Below the pieces are notes generated by a model. The model did no database searches. It had not been told where the DNA came from and saw only the letters and a list, made by a program, of their open reading frames with translations. This document shows positions 40,379-53,789 of a stretch of DNA of 64,000 nucleotides, piece by piece. The position numbers and the translations under genes were made by a program. The stretch's first letter is position 1; the number at the start of each line of letters is the position of its first letter. The stretch comes from Siphonodentalium dalli (Eukaryota; Mollusca; Scaphopoda; Gadilida; Siphonodentaliidae): positions 146,971,559 through 147,035,558 of the forward strand of contig CP136066.1 in the NCBI GenBank assembly GCA_032622095.1, read 5' to 3'.

Positions 40379-42435
40379 GGTACCGGGACAACCAGAATAG
40401 AACAGTTAGTTGATTAAGTAGCATGCGAGTCACAATTGATTATGTATACATATACACCACGTATATACACATATGTATATGTATATAATAATGTTTACCA
40501 AATTTGGTTGCCATTTTGCAAGCCATCTTGGGTAATTTTGTCTAAATGACCTCAGTGTGACTCATGTAACACATATCAAAACAATAAACATCTTTGATAC
40601 CAAACATAGTTCCATTTTACTTTTAAATGAAAGAGTCAATGACACTGTAGCTCAACTTGGAAAGGGAATAATTTTATGTCTTATAGGAGCGATTAGGAAT
40701 GTGGAAAGTTTAAACGTCTAAGTAATACTAGATTATCAACATGAAGAGATACATGTATATAAAAAGTAAAATCCAAGATGGTTGCTGGCGGCTATGTTTT
40801 CCAATGCAATTCAAAAACATTTGATAGCTTCCATCTATTAAGATCAATATCAATATTAATATGAAGTCTGGAGATGATCGGATGAGGGAAGTGGACTTTT
40901 GGGTGTGCCAAAGGATTTAGTCATGCAAAGAGTAAAATCCAAGATGACTGCCAGCGGATACGTTTTAAGGCCGAATGAACCCAAAAATGACTCATTCCTA
41001 TCTACATCTCAATGTCAACAAAGGTGCGACCTGTGGCCCGTGCCAAAGGATTTAGTCATGCAAAGAGTAAAATACAAGATAGCTGCTGGCGGCCATGTTT
41101 TTTGGCCGAATGACCTAAAAATGACTCGTTTCCCATATACATCTCAATATTAACATCCATGACAAATTTCACGATGATCAGACAAACAGTACGACCTGTA
41201 GCCCGTGCTAATGGATTGAATTTTGAAATACAAGATGGCTGCTGGCGGTCATGTTTTTTTGGCCGAATAACCCCAAAATGACCCGTTCCCAAATGTCAAT
41301 GTCAACTGTCATGACAAATTTCATCATGATCTGACCAAAGGTACGACCTGTGGCCCGTGCCAAAGGATTTAGTCATGCAGAGAGTAAAATCCAACTTAAA
41401 AATGACTCGTTCCCATCTACATGTCATACCTAACATCTATGACAAATTTCATGATGACCAGATCAAAAATACGACCTGTAGACTGTGTGAAAGGATTTAG
41501 TCATGCAAAGATTAAAATCCAAGATGGCTGACAGCGGCCATGTTTTTTGGCCGAACGACCCCAAAATTACTCGTTCCCATCTACATGTCAATATTAACAT
41601 TCATGACAAATTTCATGATGATCAGACCAACAGTACGACCTGTAGCCTGTGCTAATGGATTGAATTTTGTAAAGTTGAGCTAAAAATGACTCAAACCTGA
41701 ACAGCGATATTTTGCCGATTTTGATATCAGGTTTGTGACAGAAAATTTCGAATAATTCTGGTAATTTCAGTGGTTAAAATAGTAACAAATACCCAAGGTG
41801 CATCAGAAATGTTAGTAGTCAAGCTATATAAGACATCATCACCACATCGTGTAAGCGGTGGCATGACAAGCTGGGATAATAATTACCATTTTCCATATTT
41901 TGGCTGCCATTTTGAGCCAAAGTGACAATTTTGGTATCATTGAGTTCGAATATCAATAAGATATAGAATGCATCACTTACATTGCACAGGTCTTCCCACT
42001 TCTTGATGAAATATGACTAGAATCCCAATGGGGATCTTTTGTGAAATGTTATACCGCGTTTTGTAAAATCGAATTTTTGAGTGATCGGAAGGGGTGTGGA
42101 CCACACAAACAGCATTATCATTGCCCCAATGGTCAGTTAACATGCTAAATACAAGATAAAGTCACAATTCTCAACCAGTTCCAAACCACAGAAACTTATC
42201 TTAAAGATATTAGTAAAAAAAACGTAAAAATTCCACTTCCGGTCGCCATTTTGGTGGCCATCTTGGACGGGGAGTTCCAATTTTGCACATAAAGGTGGCG
42301 TTATGTCGTAGCTTCACAAAAATGTATACATGTGTATATATATGACAAGATGTTCTCACTATAATTGCATCAAGCTGACTTATAGGAAATGGCAGCCATC
42401 TTGGACGCCATCTTGAATTACAAAAAATGCTCACA
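40379..42435 (-). mobile_element. Partial copy of the 51-56 kb fold-back element, interrupted
   Basis: 40379-40623 matches 54532-54790 (GGGACAACCAGAATAGAACA, ACCAAATTTGGTTGCCATTT) and 41689-42435 matches 54810-55560 (TCAAACCTGAACAGCGATAT, GGTGCATCAGAAATGTTAGT, ATATGACTAGAATCCCAATG). The interruption is the satellite element 40624-41688. Only one arm of the fold-back is present; the other side runs into the N gap. Confidence 0.75.
40624..41688 (-). repeat. 164-bp satellite element, reverse orientation
   Basis: Begins AAATGAAAGAGTCAATGACA then CTGTAGCTCAACTTGG and ends AATTTTGTAAAGTTGAGCTA then AAAATGA, the mirror image of the ends at 2563 and 4975. It contains about six diverged units (GATTTAGTCATGCAAAGAGT, AAATCCAAGATGGCTGNCAG). 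The flanking repeat shows where it inserted, so its ends are well defined. Confidence 0.8.
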
Positions 42436-42948
42436 ACGGATTTTAGCGGATTTTGAATATGTTGTAGAGAATATATTCCTCTTCAAAATGGTATACAAAC
42501 CAACTTAGTCCAAAAAATTTCTAGGTCAAACCTTTTATCAACCAGACTATCAATATTGTCAGCACAGCCACGCATATAGTGTTTATAATTTCTTGGACTT
42601 GAAATGTATTGGGCTACTTAAATCGTAATTCAATGAAAAGTTCGACTGCAGTATTTGTCGTGCATATTAAGTATAACATTTTACCAACTTGGACATAATC
42701 ACTTGAGCAAACACTATTATATATTTAATTCAGAGTTGTACATGTGTCTACACGTAATACATGCACGGTCATATTGTTAAGCTGCAGGGCTATTTACAAG
42801 CATTTATGTTACATGACACATGTACTCTAACACTATGTTTATATATATATGAATTTATTCTCGTTATACAAAAATGACGTCGAGCAGCACAATTAGAAGG
42901 AGTATACAAAAGATACAAAAGATTGAGAATGTTACAGTATATGCCGCA
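42436..42948. other. No gene recognised
   Basis: AT-rich with no supported feature. Confidence 0.5.
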
Positions 42949-43440
42949 TCATCATCATCATCATCATCCTGGTGCAATAACATCACAACTATATTAGTAT
43001 AAAACAAAAAAAATTCATTATAGCAATATCATCATCACCGTCATCATCATCAACATCATCATCATCGTCCTCCTCTGAACGTTGTCATCAAAATTACCAT
43101 CGACGTAGTCGTCACCCCCCGTCGTCGTCGTCATCATCAACATCATCATCATCTTAATCATCATAATCATCGTCATCATCATAAACATTATCATCAACAT
43201 CATCATCATCATCATCATCATCATCGTCCTCCTCCTCCTCCTCCTCCTCTTAACGTTGTCATCATCATAATTACCATCGTCGTAGTCGTCATCCCCCGTC
43301 GTCGTGGTCATCATCAACATCATCATCATCATCATCTTAATCATCATAATCATCGTCATCATCATGAACATTATCATCAAAATCATCATCGTCATCATCT
43401 TAATCATCATAATCATCGCCATCATCATCATTACCATGCA
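42949..43440 (+). repeat. ATC/CAT microsatellite tract
   Basis: About 490 bp of imperfect (ATC)n with interspersed (CCT)n and GTCGTC, including two near-identical halves (43085-43165 and 43265-43345 share CCCCCGTCGTCGT and CATCATCAACATCATC). The Asp/Met-rich open frame on the minus strand is a by-product. Confidence 0.95.
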
Positions 43441-44589
43441 TGTATCATCACCAGAAGCACCATCATCAACAGACATACACTATATTTTGCACGTACATGT
43501 ATAGTGATTGTAGCATGCAATTGTCTTTCCAAATAAAGTCAGGAAGTTCATTGAATCAGAAAAAAAATCCGCCAACGAATATGTCCAGAAATATATTCTC
43601 GGATTGCTGGAGGGATTTCAAACTATAAGTTTGTGTATGTGCATATATATAAGAAATCTTACTAGACTATATCTGTTATATATATTGACAGACGAGAGGC
43701 CTTGACCAATACAAACAGACCTACATGCAGCAACGACATTTCCAACTGTTGAAACATGCGAACCGCGGCTCAACCCCATGTCCCCACGTCCCTAATGACT
43801 ACCAAATAAAACAAAATATCAACAAAATAGGCATTGACATTTTATTATTGGTCACTAAAGGTCATAATTTATGTAAACTTTTTTTTTTGAATGGATAATC
43901 CATAAATTAAGACAAGTCCAATTTGCAAACGTGGAACACGTGGTCAGTAACAAGGACATGAATCAGTGACCTACAACTGACAGGCCATCTTCATTTTTTT
44001 TTTAAACATAGAATTTCCTGATTTACAGGACATTTGCTTGTGCATTTTGGAAAACCCCACAGCGACTTCCTGTTTGTTGGCACACGTTTAACATACTTTG
44101 GATTAATGTATTTTTTCTGTATTATACATTCCTAAACAAAACTAAGTTTACACCAGCTATGACCTTATTTTCTTGATATGTTTTTGTAGTAATTGTTTTT
44201 CGTTTAGAAACCATGGCCTTAGCGGGGCTGAAGGGGTCATTGTCGCCATATGTTGGTGTGCTGAATACCCAGCTTTAGGAAAAGGTGTTTTAGGTACCCA
44301 GCTTAACCTTTGTAATGTTTTGAGCAGCACACACTTGTTGAAGAAATATAGCATGCTATCAAATGACGCATGAGCAGTAATCTTCTAGCGGAGAATACGC
44401 GTACTTCGCGGGAAACTTGGCATCGCGCCAACAAAATTACCAACGCAGATTAATACTATTACGAAAAGCCGCGCTTGACACCAATACCAGACATTGCAAA
44501 ATGATTGCTTTGTTCATTAAAATTCAATTATTGTCCAACTTCGTTGCACTAACGAAAATAGGCACAATACAAAGAGACAAATGGGGGAG
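43441..44589. other. No gene; one repeat fragment
   Basis: GCTGAAGGGGTCATTGTCGC to CAGCTTTAGGAAAAGGTGTTTTA (44228-44293) recurs inverted at 49345-49430. Otherwise nothing identified. Confidence 0.5.
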
Positions 44590-44728
44590 CTATATTATGT
44601 TTGTTGGGATATAATATTTTATGAAACTCGTTTGATAAATTTGATTCACACGTGGTCAACGACTCTTTGTGGATCAAATTTATCAAACTCGTTTCAGAAA
44701 ATCTTATATCCTAACATAACTCGTTGGA
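44590..44728. repeat. ~139-bp hairpin element
   Basis: Arms ATATTATGTTTGTTGGGATA ... GAAACTCGTTTGATAAATTT and the inverse (AAATTTATCAAACTCGTTTC ... TATCCTAACATAACTCG) around CACGTGGTCAACGACTCTTTGTG. A small fold-back MITE with no coding capacity. Confidence 0.8.
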
Positions 44729-46550
44729 GGTCCTCTATAAATAAAAGAGTAGGATACCTGTATGTCTATCTTACGTCTGTCTGTCCTGTTTTTTCTCCCA
44801 GACACCTGGACCGATTTCAACCAAATTTCCTGTGGTGACTCGGGTTACCCTGGCGGAGGTTATAATACTGGTGTTAGTTTTTTCAAAATTTTGAATTAAA
44901 AAAAATTAACTAAATAAATTTTTTTTAAATACACAAAAAATAACATGAGCTCACTATTTCTGAATAAAAAAAGTCGAATATGAACCTACATATATGTAGG
45001 GGCACGTACCCCTAACGCACAAATGGCAGCCCCTTTGTGTGAGCATGTTTCAGCTAGTATAACATACAAGACAGTCAAAGACTGTGGGGTCGCTCACCAG
45101 ACAGCAAAGACTGATAAGACTGTGACTTTGGAGACCACAACAGTCAGAACTTTTCATAATCACTTTAAAAGAAGTAGATCTAAACAGGATATATGTGGCT
45201 AGAGAGGCTTCATGAATGTAGATCAGTGAATATCAAATTACCAAATCTACCTTGAAATTACCAAATCTAACTTGAAATTACACTAGTGATCAGAACATTC
45301 AAAGTTTATATATTAACTTTTACTGTCCCGAGTTCAGGTATATTTTTTTCTGGAAAACAACAACTTTTTGGAGGCTGTGACAGACTCTGAGTACAACCAC
45401 TGGTTTAACAAAACAAAACGAGAGGCCGATCACGATCGGCAGATGTTTAACCCATACCTTGGCGATAGAGATTAGCTATTTTTATAAATTTTATAAATCC
45501 TTACATCAACCTTTTCATGAGTGCTAAAGTTTCAACAATTCACACTTAATATAGTGATCATGTGAAAAATATTTAGTTATCACATTGTGTCAACAGGATT
45601 GGCGGAGGATGTTAATATTTTTAAGCAAATAAACCAAATGACCCTCACTGTGCAGGTTAGGGGTGTGTTCTTGTCAACTATGCCAAGAACTACATGTATA
45701 AACATAATCAATGGAAATATTTGAGTTATCAAATCGGATAGAATAGGGTTAATCTTACCCAAACTAATGAACTGATAAACACAAAATAGTCTATACAAAG
45801 CATGTCATTGGATTTAGAAACCCATACAATAAGTCAGTCTCAAGAATACCAGCACCATTAATATTACCCTGGAGCCCAAATGCAATTGAGGGAATTTCAA
45901 AATAAGACAATTCCTCTAATGATGAATATATAATTGGCGATTTATTGAAACCCTTACTGAACCTGGATCAAAGTGAAATGGATAATATTATATTTGTCTA
46001 TCACATAATATGTGTCTATGGAATGGTTTAATTTTAATCCCAAATCCATGCAAATCAAAAGTGGATCACCATCAACCTGGACATAATATAGGAGAATGAT
46101 CAAATGAAAAGCATCAAAACCATATGATGTGTGGAGAGGGTTAATCATTTGCAACGACATCATATCATGGAACTGGGAATGTGTGGATTAATTTTTGTCT
46201 AAGATAAGACAACAGTGTATGTAGACAACAATGTCTGTAAAACATCCCTACAAAGTAACAATGGACTATTTCAATTTAATATTTTAGAATAGGTGTCCTA
46301 TAGTGTTTACATAAACTTTAGTAATGAACCTGTTTCAGTAAAGGGGTTAACTTAATATTGCACAGAAAACAGAACTCCACCAGATAGCCATCAATCAATT
46401 TGACATTAATATGATAACAAATCCTGCCAGCCAAGAGTACCACTATCAGGCTTTATAGCATGTCCCTAGTGATAATTAACTCATTTCAATTACACACATG
46501 GTCTGCCAGAATGTTCTCTTAAAATTCCCAGCAGTAATTACTTGAATTAT
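44729..46550. other. No gene; diverged dispersed repeats
   Basis: TTTTTTCTCCCAGACACCTG (44790) as at 25106; AGACAGTCAAAGACTGTGGG (45070) as at 23572. The remainder is AT-rich sequence in which I see no gene. Confidence 0.5.
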
Positions 46551-47415
46551 AAAGGGTCATAACTCTGTTAAAATATATCGGATCAAACCCATATTCGAAC
46601 TCGATCTGTATTTAGGGGTGATAAATTCATATACCAAATTTGGTGCTGATCAGATGAAAAATGTTGAGTCATAGCAGCTTGGGTGAATTCTAAGTAAACA
46701 TAAGAGTGAAAAGGGTTAATTAAACAATACCAAAAACCATACAAACGAAGAACATGCTAAGAAAAACCTAGGTAAGAAATATGAGGCAGATCAGAAGAAA
46801 TATGTTCAACTTATTGCATTGGATAGCATGTGTGTAAAGGGTTAATTATTTTCTAAACCGATCAACCAATCAATACCAAAAACTATACAGATGAGGGGCA
46901 TGTCATCATAAACCTACATATCAAATATGAACACAATTGGACAAAATATACTTCGGTTTTAGCATCGGATTTTTGTTTTTTTAATTTTATTTTTGAAAAA
47001 AGGGTCATAACTCCTTTAAAATAAATCGGATCAAACCGATATTCGAACTCGATCTGTATTTTGGGCTCTGAAACTCGCATACCAAATTTGGTTCCGATCA
47101 GATAAAAATTGTTCGAGTTATGACACCATGCGTGAATTCGAGGTCGAAAAAGGGCCATAACTCCGTAAAAAAAATTCGGATCAAACCCATATTTGAACTC
47201 GATCTGTATTTTGGTCTGAGAAACTCATATACAAAATTTGGTTCCGATCGGATAGAAATTTTTTGAGTTATCGCACCATGCGTAAAGTGTCCACGGACAG
47301 ACAGACAGACAGACGGACGGACGGACGGACGGACGGACGGACGGACACACGACGAGTGGTCAATCCGGACGTCGACATTATGTTTACCATACTATGGTAT
47401 GGGTAAACATAAAAA
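46550..47415 (+). repeat. Bivalve-type repeat of AAAGGGTCATAACTC modules
   Basis: Three modules starting AAAGGGTCATAACTCTGTTA (46552), AAAGGGTCATAACTCCTTTA (47000) and AAAAGGGCCATAACTCCGTA (47147), each followed by GGATCAAACCSATATTCGAA and CTCGATCTGTATTT. It ends with a (GACG)n run (47292-47348) and the hairpin TTATGTTTACCATACTATGG / TATGGGTAAACATAA (47379-47412). No protein. Confidence 0.75.
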
Positions 47416-49337
47416 CGAAGTCGCACATCACCCGAGGAGCAAAGTTTCGTACTGGTGAGCTCAATAATTAGCAGAAGTGACCACCCCCTCCTCCAACTCA
47501 AGAAGTCCCCTCTCGCCCGGGCTCCAGACTCCCAAGTCTTAGGTTGAAATTTCACAACCGACATCTCAAACTTTCTCAATTGTTGGAAATTTTCAATCTC
47601 ACAAGCGCTTTATATAAAACTATTTAGACATATTTAAAGCCCAATTATCCATAGACCCAAAAACACTATATGTATGTCAGATTAATCAGTCAGGTAGTTC
47701 CAAGGTAGACGTTTTAATGAATTTTGTATTTTAATGATTTTTTAGACACAAAAGTCTTAAGTCCCCATAGTCCCGTCATTTCTTAACGGGTTGACCTCAT
47801 GTTAACAGATCTGAATCTCAGTCACTAAAGGATCCTCCATACTATATGGTCCAACCTCTCTTGAGAAGATATTATAAGTATTACTATAGAGACATACAGT
47901 TATGTCCCTGGTCCCACCCTATTTAACCTGGTGACCCCATCTGCATAAATTTGAATCCAAGAACCCTTCATACTAAATATCAGTAAAATAAACCAGACGG
48001 TCCGTGTAAAGGAAGCATATTAAGAGGAAAGCTGTCCTTTGCTTGGCCCCTATTTGACCAGGATGACCCCATTTGAACAAATCTGAACTACAGTCACCAA
48101 AGGACCCTTCATACCAAATATGAACCAATTCAACCTGATGGTACACGAGTTATGGCCCTGGCTTCACAACCATTTGACAGAGTGACCTCATTTGAACAAA
48201 TCTGAATGTGAGTCACCTAGGGAACATTCAACATCCACACCAAATATGAACCCATTCAGTCTGATGATCTAGAGAAGATGTTCAAAGAATTGTTGACAGA
48301 TGGATGGACGGACAGACAGATGAACAGGTGACAGATGAGAAGTGATGACTATAGCTTCTTCTCATGTGAGCTTCAAATTTACATTTCATTGAACAAATCT
48401 GTCAGTCACCCCCCCCCCCCCCCAAACACTGTGGGGACATCCCTGTGAGAATATGACATACAACATTTATTTGAATGCCAGACTACATTAACAAAATTCC
48501 CATGACATTGAGAGCAAGTGCATTCTCTGAGAATTATATTCCATTCATAAAACCATCAGCTACCAGTGTCTGAGAGGTGTTGACATAGATAATTAGGTTT
48601 TAACGACTGCACACACAGCTTTTTGATACTCCAACAGCTGTGATCAAAACAAGGATTTTAATGGGGTGAACAAGGAAGAGATAACATGGTATGATACAGT
48701 GTGGTGTGGCAGGGACAGGAGGTGGGGTGGGGAGGGTGGGGTGGGGTTGGGTAGCTGTGATATGTCTAAAAAAATCAAAGGTCAAAATGCAAAAATGTTT
48801 TTTTTTTAGAGTTATGTCCCTGGCACTGCCCCTATTCGACCAAGTGACCCCATTTGAACAAATCTGAACCCCAGTCACCCAAGGTATCTCTGTACAAAAT
48901 ATAAGCTAAATCGGCCAAATATTTTTTTAGAAGAAGTCATTGTAAGAATTACTATGAGTTATGGCCCTGGTTTCTCAACTAATTGTCAGGTTGACCTCAT
49001 TTGAACAAATCTGAACACCAGTCACCCAAGGACCCTCCATACCAAATATTAGCTAAATCGGCCCAATGGTTCTGAACAAGAAGTACTATGGAGGAATAGA
49101 GTTATGACCCTGGCTTCGCAACTATTCGACCCAGTGACCTCATTTGAACAAATCTGAATGAGAGTCACCTAGGGAACATTCACACCAAATATGAACCAAT
49201 TCGGTCTTCCGTTTTCAGAGGAGAAGATGTTCAAAGAATTGTTGACGGACGGACGGATGGACAGATGGACGGACGGACGACGGACGAGGAGTGGTGACTA
49301 TAGCTCCACCGGAGACTTCGTCTCAGGTGAGCTAAAA
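47416..49337 (+). repeat. Diverged bivalve-type repeat modules ending GGTGAGCTAAAAA
   Basis: Repeated TCATTTGAACAAATCTGAAY, GTCACCTAGGGAACATTCA and GAGTTATGGCCCTGGCTTC words from about 47795 to 49337, with one 3' end near 48370 and a second, better one at 49290-49337 (ACTTCGTCTCAGGTGAGCTA). It matches 25340-25750. A G/T-rich patch lies at 48710-48760 and a C run at 48410-48424. Confidence 0.65.
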
Positions 49338-49436
49338 ACCGCATAGGTCAAGCTGGGTACAAAAACACCTTTTCCAAAAGCTGAGTACCCAACCCACCAA
49401 AATGTGGCGACATTGACCCCTTCAGCGTAATAAATA

Positions 49437-49481
49437 ATGCTCTAATTTTGTCACTGTGACATGAGAGTGATTCAGGTACAT

Positions 49482-49515
<34 letters not shown>

Positions 49516-49694
49516 TGCGTTAGGACGTCTGACAATGGGGTCCATGACGAGCTACTACTGATGAATAGAATCCGTAGTAGCCCCATCGGGTTAGTGTGAC
49601 CCCCCCTGTATTCATGTCAATGCAAGCCGAGGGTCGATGGCCGATAAGAAACAGGCGCGATAAGAGGCGTGAATGGTAAACAAAACAAGTCAAG
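49437..49694. other. GATA microsatellite; no gene
   Basis: (GATA)n at 49480-49513. No other feature supported. Confidence 0.6.
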
Positions 49695-49750
49695 TCAACG
49701 TGATATTTTTACCAAACACGTGAGTGCTATATATAACTTACCTTTGCAGA

Positions 49751-50048
49751 CGAATAATAGAAAGTCGATGTCGGCTGCTTTAATCAGTCGATGTTCCACG
49801 CGCGTGTCGAATAAAATTAGAAAAATCTCGGACTCCGGGAACTGATTAGAAGACAGCGGTTTAAAAAACAAGTATATGGGGTACCGAAGTATACCAATGT
49901 CCAGAGCACAAAGAATGCATTCAATATTTTGCGAATATAATTCAGATATAAATAGCAAATATACAGCTCTCAGCGCATTGCGGTGCTCGCAGTGTTTATT
50001 CAAGTCACGGTCGATAGCGATACATGTGACTATGTCATTGGTGTGCAA
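49751..50048 (-). other. Possible exon, unidentified (weak)
   Basis: An open frame of about 100 codons from an ATG at 50046-50048 ends at a strong splice-donor-like site on the minus strand (CTGCAAAG before GTAAGTTATA). It is richer in CG than most of the window. Encoded residues include RNALRAVYLLFISELYSQ and RVEHRLIKAADIDFLLFV. I recognise no family. It could be an upstream exon of a minus-strand gene, a noncoding first exon or chance. Confidence 0.25.
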
Positions 50049-51427
50049 CCAGGTGACGCTGCTGGCGTTGTTGCATATGCTTTATGTCTTAGTAGAGATG
50101 TTTCTCAAATGTACACATTGCACTTAGTTAATATTTGAAGCTCTCTGAGCATCTGCATTCTACTGCCGCTGTCGAATATAGCAGGACGCATATAGCAGTT
50201 TATTATGTCAGCTCTTGCGATTAGCCTATCAGCGTCGATAAATAGTGACGGTATATGAACCCATATTAGGTCAGTGACCCCATATGAAATAAATCATTAG
50301 GTGCTTATCCACCATCTTGTTTTCAGAAAACGCCTCGGGGATTTCTTTTTGGTGTATTTTGACTCAAGAAAGGTGATATCTGGCGGAAATCATTTTCTGC
50401 GAAATTAAAGACATAGTACTATGTACTAAAACCTGCATGCGATATATTTCAGGAATTCTAAAGGCTCATCAATTAACTATCAAACTCAACAAGTTGTCCT
50501 ACTTCTGGTGATTAGCCATTGACTCAATGCGTTGACGTTCAACGCCCATGGCGCGTCACTGTAACGGTGGGGAATCACGTGGTTTCGAGTTGATGAGTAC
50601 CACCCATTCAAAATTACCGAGGCGTTCGCAAACGCGACCAGAAACGAGGAAAAGGGTAATAAAATATGATAATTAGGCCCAAAAAAAGTGTTTTGGTTCT
50701 CGGCAATTTTGTATCAAATCAATGAGGGAGGGAGGGTTTTATTTTTATTTTTTATTTTTTTCTGCGCATAGTAAACATGGACAAAGATACCTTCCTCTGT
50801 CTAGTAATAACCAGAAATGTAGAGGGAACTGTTATGCATATAAACTCATTTAGTCTTATATAAAAATTACATTGTACTACCAGTGTATGACTGGGATTAC
50901 CTGACATTATATAATGCCCCTGACATTAACTACTGTTATTGTTGTCTAAAACTGATACCTCCCCATTCTAATATGTGATCCTGAATTTAGTCCTGCGCCT
51001 TTCAATTGTATAAAGTTACAATTAGTGTAAGTTGTTCACAATGACTAATTGTAAGAAGAGCATGAGGATCAGGTAATCATTTTCTTAATTGTAGTCATCT
51101 ACTTCATGTTGTAAGCCTGCAAGTCACTTTTTAACACATTACATGTTAGAGCCTAATGCACACAAATATTCAACACATATCTACTATGGACATGTTGATA
51201 AAATAAAAAAAATAAAAACAATTATATTTTTTTTTTTTTTCAAATTTTTTTTTCGTAATTTTTTTTGTCATAACATCAGGCATTGCAATAAAAAAGGCCT
51301 AATGCGGCCCTTTTTATTCAATGCGGCGGGGCCTGAGAACCAAAACTTTTTTTTTTGGCCTTATATATTACTTAGTATTTTGGCAGCTACGAGAATATGT
51401 TATACTATTTTTTCAAACTAGCTCATA
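50049..51427. other. No gene recognised
   Basis: Unassigned sequence, with A/T homopolymer-rich parts near 50740-50765 and 51200-51265. Confidence 0.5.
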
Positions 51428-52719
51428 CTTTACCCGACTCATTTTGTTCCTTATTATGTCCTTCAACTTTTAAGCAATGTTAACAAGAAACATAATTGGC
51501 CGTGTAGACCCCAGACAAGATGGCGGCCATCATGGCCGCCGTTTTTTAGATTAGGACCTAAGTCAGTTTGATGCAAATTATAGCGAGAACTCTTGTAAAA
51601 TGTATACAAATGTATATATTTTCGTGAAGCTCAGACATAATGACACTTTTATAGGGCAAAATTGAAACTCCTTATCAAAGAATGCCACCAAATGGCCGCC
51701 ATAAGTTGAAAATATGACGTTTTTTCGCATATATCTTCTAGATGGGTTTATTCTGTTTCGAACTGGTTGAGAAATGTGACTTTATTTTGTATTTTGTATA
51801 TTAACTAATCATTGAAGCAATGAGATGTGCAATTATTGGGGTCATAGCCCCTTCCGAACCCTAAAAAAAAATAGATTTTACAGAATGCGGTATAATATTT
51901 CACAAAAATTCACAATAGGGATTCTAGTCATATTTCAACAAGAAATGAACACTGATAACTTTGTAATGTAAGTCAGGTATATCATTACCTATGAATATTC
52001 CAACTTACTGGAACCAAAATTGTGACTTTTTCTTAAAATGGCTGCCAAAATGGCCGCCACAATATGGAAAATGGTAGATATTGCCCTAGCGTACCCTGCA
52101 ATCGCTTACAAGTTGTGATTGATATATACAATTGGCTATTCTGCCATCTATACATTGCATACTAACATGTCTGATGCACCATGGTTAATTGTTACTATTG
52201 TCACCACTGATATCACCAGAAATATTGGATTTTTTTCTCTCACAAACTTTGACAAAAATATCGGCAAAAGATCACTTTTCAGGTTTGGACAATATCTTCG
52301 AGTAAAATGTAACTATCTTTGGAATGAATGGTGTTTATTGTTTTTGTCTATCTTAAATGTGTAACACTACGGTGTTTATAGACCAAATTTTTCAAGATGG
52401 CTTCCAAAATGGCAACCAAATTTAGTAAAAAGTTCTTTATTCTCTGCGTTTTCCGAAAAGGTGGCAAATTGTGACTCACTTGGTTATTGTACGTATTGGA
52501 TAATTAACTGACAACTGCATGTTCTATTCTGGTTGTCCCAGTTCTGTATGTGGCATGACAAATCCATTTTAAAGTTGCAGTATGGAATTTTGCCGAGAAC
52601 TTCTTTTGTGATTCTGGCCATATTATTGAAAGGATATCGGCAAAACTTTGAGACGGAACTGAGATGAACCACAATCTTTGGCTATTCTGGCACATTAGGA
52701 TTAAAATTGATCAATTGTA

Positions 52720-53690
52720 TACAGGATGGATGCCAATCTGGCAGTCAGGGATTTACTGTATGATCATACGTGAGGTGAATAGGTATACAGGGAGTTATTG
52801 TATGGCCATGAATGTTGTGAATAGGCATACAAGGAGTGACTATATGATTATTAGTGGGGTGTCCATGGTGAGGTGTATATGTATACAAGGAGTGGCTCTA
52901 CGGTCATGTGTGATGTGAATCAGTATACATTGTGTGGCTACGGTGTATGGTTGTCTGTACCCAGTACGGGTGTACCCGCTGTGGGCATTGATGTGGTGTA
53001 TGGATATAACGAGTACCTGGAGTAAGCTGGATGATCATTGGCGAGCGAGTGGGTATATAGCGAGTGCCCTTTTGGTAACGGGTGGGATGTATATTTATAT
53101 ATGTCGTGAATGTATTATCATTGTTGGGTGTATAGGTAGTAGCTGTATGGTCATGGGTGGCATGTATGAGTATAGAGTGAGTTGCTGAATTGTCATGCGT
53201 GAGGTGTATATACAAGTATGGAATGTATGAGCGGTCGTGTGTGCGGGTATTGGTATATCGCGAAGGGCTGAATGGACATTTGTGAGGTGTATATGTATAC
53301 CTGGATTTAATCTATGGTCATGGGTGGGCTGTATATGCATATATCGAGTGGTTATATGACTATGTGTGTGGCGAATAGGTATACAATTAATGATTGTATG
53401 GTCATGGTAAGGTGAATAGGTATACAAGGAGTGACTATGATCATGAATGTGGTGAATATGTATACAGGGAGTGACTATATTGTCATGTGTCAGGTTCAGG
53501 AGTATACATGGTGTTCTTGCATGGTGAATCGTGGCTGTATGGCCATTTTGTGGGGTGTACGGGTATAACAAGTATGGTTGTATGGTCATGGGTTCTACGT
53601 GTATAAAATGGGTGACTATATTGTCATGTGTGTGGAGGACTATGAAGTAATGGGTGGGTTGTACACGTGAAACATTGGGTGTTTATCGCT
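52720..53690 (+). repeat. ~45-bp minisatellite, left half of the fold-back
   Basis: Repeated words AGGAGTGACTATATGGTCAT, GTGTGNGGTGAATAGGTATA, CAGG with substantial divergence, about 20 units. Long open frames rich in His/Thr/Ile on the minus strand come from this repetition. Confidence 0.8.
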
Positions 53691-53789
53691 TTCCATAATA
53701 ACTCAAGGATATATTAATCAATAGAGAGGTAATGTCGGAGAGTTCTCCATCTTGATGGTGTTCGTGTACAATGGAGGAAATCGATAGCC

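Noticed and set aside
40104-40433. Frames spanning the N gap
   Set aside because: They contain unknown bases and a CT microsatellite.
43018-43476. 152-codon Asp/Met-rich open frame on the minus strand
   Set aside because: It is the translation of an imperfect ATC microsatellite.
53095-53589. 164-codon His/Thr-rich frame
   Set aside because: Shadow of the ~45-bp minisatellite in the fold-back element.
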